This document shows positions 61,818 through 64,000 of a stretch of 64,000 nucleotides of DNA, piece by piece. The number at the start of each line of letters is the position of its first letter. The first letter of the stretch is position 1. The position numbers and the translations under genes are program-made. The DNA lies in the NCBI GenBank assembly GCA_003222395.1, contig QHWB01000042.1, positions 1 through 64,000 on the forward strand. Direction: 5' to 3'. The notes under the pieces were generated by a model, which was given only the letters and a program-made list of their open reading frames with translations, made no database searches and had not been told where the DNA came from. Origin of the DNA: Acidobacteriota bacterium. GTDB lineage: Bacteria > Acidobacteriota > Vicinamibacteria > Vicinamibacterales > CAVVIG01.

Positions 61818-63245
61818 ATGACCGATTTCAGCTGGGTGTGCCCGGGGTGTGGCCGCCGCATCCCGCGAAAGGTGACCACCTGCCGCTGCGGCGCCGAATA
61901 CGACGGCGCTGCCGACGCTTCTCAGGCGCCACCGGCTGCCGCGGCGTCCGCCGCCGCATCTTCGAGGGCCAGCGGCGCCCTGACGACGGGCGTCGCGGCG
62001 GTCGTCACGATTGGCGCGGTTGCCGGCGTGTTCCACTGGCTGAACCGCGAGCAGCCTGCATCACCGGCGCGTGCAAACCTGTCCGCCGCACGCCCGGCGG
62101 CGTCACCAGCCCCCGCGGCCTTGATCGATGAAGCGCCGCCGACGTCAATCGACCCGGTACCGGCAGACGAGGGATCACGGACGGACGAGGGATCACGGAC
62201 GGACCAGGGACCAGGGACGGACCGGGGACCAAGGACGGACCAGGCACCAACGACCAAGGACCAGGGACCCATCCAGCTCGAAGACCTGGTGAGCCGGCTC
62301 ATGCCGGCGGTGGTGACGGTGCAGACCACGAGCGGGCGCGGCAGCGGATTTTTCGTGGCGGCCGACACGATCCTCACGAACGTTCACGTCGTCGGATCCA
62401 ACGCCGGCGTCACGATTCGACGCGCGGACGGGTCGACGACGAACGCTCGCGTGGAGTCGACGTCGGCGGCGTACGACATCGCGGTACTGAAAGTCGACGC
62501 GCCGCGTGGAGATCAGACGACCATCCCCATGGGATCGGCGGCCGGCGCGCGCGTCGGACAGGAAGTGATCGCCATCGGGACGCCGCTCGGTTTCCTGCAG
62601 AACACGGTCAGCCGCGGGATCGTCAGCGGCCTTCGCGACGTCGACGGCTCGACGCTCGTGCAGACCGACGCCGCGATCAATCCCGGCAACAGCGGTGGCC
62701 CGCTCCTCGATCGCAACGGTGCCGCAATCGGCATCATCAAGTCCGGGTACCAGGGTCGCGACGGGTTGTCGTTCGCCATTGCGATCGACCATGCGCGCGC
62801 CGTGCTCGAGGGACGACCGGCGCCGGCAGCGGCGGCAAGCAGCACGCCGTCGCAGTACAAGCCGCTCGCGCCCGCCGTCGCGTCGGCGACCGACGAGCGC
62901 CGCGCCATGGCGGAGAAAGCCTTCGATCAGCGGATGGCGCAGATCGGACAGACGGCGCAGAATCTCGACGACTACTGGCGACGCTTCCGGGCGGCCTGTT
63001 ACGAGGGCAAGGTGAGCGCCGGATTCGATCACGAGTGGTTTGCGTTGTTCGATCCGCGCACCATGCAAGGTGCCGTGGCGCCGACGTGCGGTCCGTGGTA
63101 CAGCGAGGTGCGCCGTATGGCGTTCGACATCCGCGATCAGCTGCTCGCGCTCGACGAGCGGGCGCGGCAAGAAGGCGTCTATCCGGGCACCCGCCGCGAC
63201 GCGCGGCGCCGCTATCGACTCGACTACGCCGGGTGGGATCGCTAA
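61818..63245 (+). CDS. Membrane-anchored HtrA-like serine protease with N-terminal zinc ribbon
   Basis: A 475-residue protein. An N-terminal zinc ribbon (C8, C11, C22, C24: CPGCG and CRCG) lies before a transmembrane segment at about 53-73, so the ribbon is probably cytoplasmic and the protease outside. A repetitive, charged linker follows (about 115-150), then a trypsin-like domain with H190 (TNVHVVG), D220 (AAYDIAVLKV) and S292 (NPGNSGGPL): a complete triad. The C-terminal 130 residues are not a recognisable PDZ domain but a helical part with HEWFALFDPRTM. This differs from DegP, which has two PDZ domains. It is likely a stress protease with a sensor-like ribbon. Confidence 0.85.
   Translation: MTDFSWVCPGCGRRIPRKVTTCRCGAEYDGAADASQAPPAAAASAAASSRASGALTTGVAAVVTIGAVAGVFHWLNREQPASPARANLSAARPAASPAPAALIDEAPPTSIDPVPADEGSRTDEGSRTDQGPGTDRGPRTDQAPTTKDQGPIQLEDLVSRLMPAVVTVQTTSGRGSGFFVAADTILTNVHVVGSNAGVTIRRADGSTTNARVESTSAAYDIAVLKVDAPRGDQTTIPMGSAAGARVGQEVIAIGTPLGFLQNTVSRGIVSGLRDVDGSTLVQTDAAINPGNSGGPLLDRNGAAIGIIKSGYQGRDGLSFAIAIDHARAVLEGRPAPAAAASSTPSQYKPLAPAVASATDERRAMAEKAFDQRMAQIGQTAQNLDDYWRRFRAACYEGKVSAGFDHEWFALFDPRTMQGAVAPTCGPWYSEVRRMAFDIRDQLLALDERARQEGVYPGTRRDARRRYRLDYAGWDR
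62168..62268. repeat. Degenerate tandem repeats in the protease linker
   Basis: Short units such as gagggatcacggacggac, ccagggacggac and gaccaaggaccaggg recur. In frame they encode Gly/Arg/Thr/Asp-rich residues (GSRTDEGSRTDQGPGTDRG) between the membrane anchor and the protease domain. Confidence 0.75.
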
Positions 63246-63264
63246 CCCTTCCTGCCTTGATATC

Positions 63265-64000
63265 ATGCCGAGCGTGCGGATCGGCATCGACGCCCGCAAG
63301 CTGCACGACTTCTCCATCGGCACCTACATCCGCAACCTGCTGCGGCAGCTGGCGCGCCTCGACCGGCAGACGGAGTTCGTGGTCCTCTGCCGCCCCGAAG
63401 ATCGTGAGACGCTCTCGTCGCTCGGCGAGAACTTTCGCGTCGTCACCGAGACGTCGGGCAATTATTCGGTCGCCGAGCAGTTGAAGATTCCGATCGCGCT
63501 CCGGCGCGAAGGGGTCACGCTGTTTCATGCGCCGCATTACGTGCTGCCGCCGCTCGTGCACTGCCGCTCGGTCGTCACGATCCACGACTGCATCCACCTG
63601 ATGTTTCCGCAGTACCTGCCGAATCGCGTGGCGCTGGCGTACGCGCGGACGTCGATCCGGCTCGCGGCAAGGCGCGCAACGCGCGTGCTCACCGTTTCGG
63701 AAAGCTCGAAGCGCGACATCCTGCGCTTCGTCGACACCGAGCCCGACAAGATCGACGTCATTTACAACGCGTTCGACGATCGCTTCGGCGTCGAGCCGCG
63801 CGAAGAGGACGTTGTGCGGGTCCGCGAGCGCTACCAGCTCGGCGACGAGTTCGTGCTCTACGCCGGCAACGTGAAGCCGCACAAGAACCTCGAACGGCTG
63901 ATCCAGGCGTTCAACGCCGTCCGCAAGCGCGGTCTCGATCATCTCAAGCTCGTGCTCATCGGCGACGAGATCTCGAAGTACGCGGCGCTGCGTCGAGCGG
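63265..64000 (+). CDS. GT4-type glycosyltransferase, 3' end outside the window
   Basis: The N-terminal 245 residues of a GT-B enzyme. ATG 63265 gives PSVRIGIDARKLHDFSIGTY. The family marks are VVTIHDCIHLMFPQYLPN, VLTVSESSKRDILRF and FVLYAGNVKPHKNLERLIQA, which starts the donor domain. The catalytic donor motif lies beyond the window. It is about 20 bases after the HtrA-like gene. Together with 58650 and 59807 it shows that the glycan cluster continues to the right. Confidence 0.88.
   Translation, partial: MPSVRIGIDARKLHDFSIGTYIRNLLRQLARLDRQTEFVVLCRPEDRETLSSLGENFRVVTETSGNYSVAEQLKIPIALRREGVTLFHAPHYVLPPLVHCRSVVTIHDCIHLMFPQYLPNRVALAYARTSIRLAARRATRVLTVSESSKRDILRFVDTEPDKIDVIYNAFDDRFGVEPREEDVVRVRERYQLGDEFVLYAGNVKPHKNLERLIQAFNAVRKRGLDHLKLVLIGDEISKYAALRRA

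Noticed and set aside
1-64000. CRISPR arrays, rRNA genes or prophage structural genes
   Set aside because: No regularly spaced repeats with unique spacers, no rRNA-like stretch and no capsid, tail or terminase proteins were seen; the repeats found are short tandem or inverted arrays.

Overview
The window is high-GC bacterial DNA. Full-length and broken TonB-dependent receptors that begin with a carboxypeptidase-regulatory-like domain (Oar type), a DUF5916 outer-membrane protein, a trace of an ADOP/MacB-type permease and many two-component and RND efflux genes suggest a chromosome or large contig from Acidobacteriota (Vicinamibacteria-like). The phylum is an inference from gene content; no rRNA is present.

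The window has two parts. Bases 1 to about 44,500 are accessory DNA. They open with the end of a conjugation module (type IV coupling protein and MobF relaxase/helicase). Next comes a TonB receptor gene broken by a 6.8-kb composite IS66-type element (7305-14118) that carries a multicopper oxidase and a SCO-type copper chaperone. Deleting that element rejoins the receptor reading frame. A long run of envelope, signalling and metal-resistance genes follows: a DUF5916 barrel, a beta-propeller, a first two-component pair, an intact Oar receptor, an APC permease, a tripartite RND pump (adaptor, pump, TolC), a PepSY protein, chromate genes chrB and chrA, a DUF1259 protein, a second two-component locus whose regulator is gutted, and a heavy-metal RND system (His-rich protein, CusC-, CusB- and CusA-like). 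Several genes here carry internal in-frame deletions: a cytochrome without its heme motif, a 73-residue response regulator and an adaptor without its central domain.

The boundary is marked by a DUF433 plus truncated DUF5615-like toxin-antitoxin remnant and by the 5' half of a tRNA-Pro(GGG), cut at the anticodon loop (44498-44538). This looks like an old integration junction.

From 44,600 to 64,000 the content is housekeeping. On the minus strand lie a MerR regulator, a dUTPase remnant and der, then ugd, galE, an MsbA-like ABC exporter, yicC, gmk, rpoZ, coaBC, a family-4 uracil-DNA glycosylase and priA as one tightly packed series. On the plus strand are an HU/IHF protein with a clear sigma-70 promoter, a site-2 protease, a cell-surface glycosyltransferase cluster and a membrane-anchored HtrA-like protease with an N-terminal zinc ribbon. 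Short inverted or tandem repeats sit inside or beside several of these genes (der, priA, gmk, rpoZ/coaBC, htrA), mostly in flexible linkers and in frame.

Working picture: a metal- and redox-stress island, built by several insertions and then partly decayed, joined to a stable core at a tRNA-Pro locus. Candidate regulatory sites (TGACA-N4-TGTCA boxes and 11-bp-phased CTGAAA repeats) lie upstream of metal-island genes and suggest shared two-component control.
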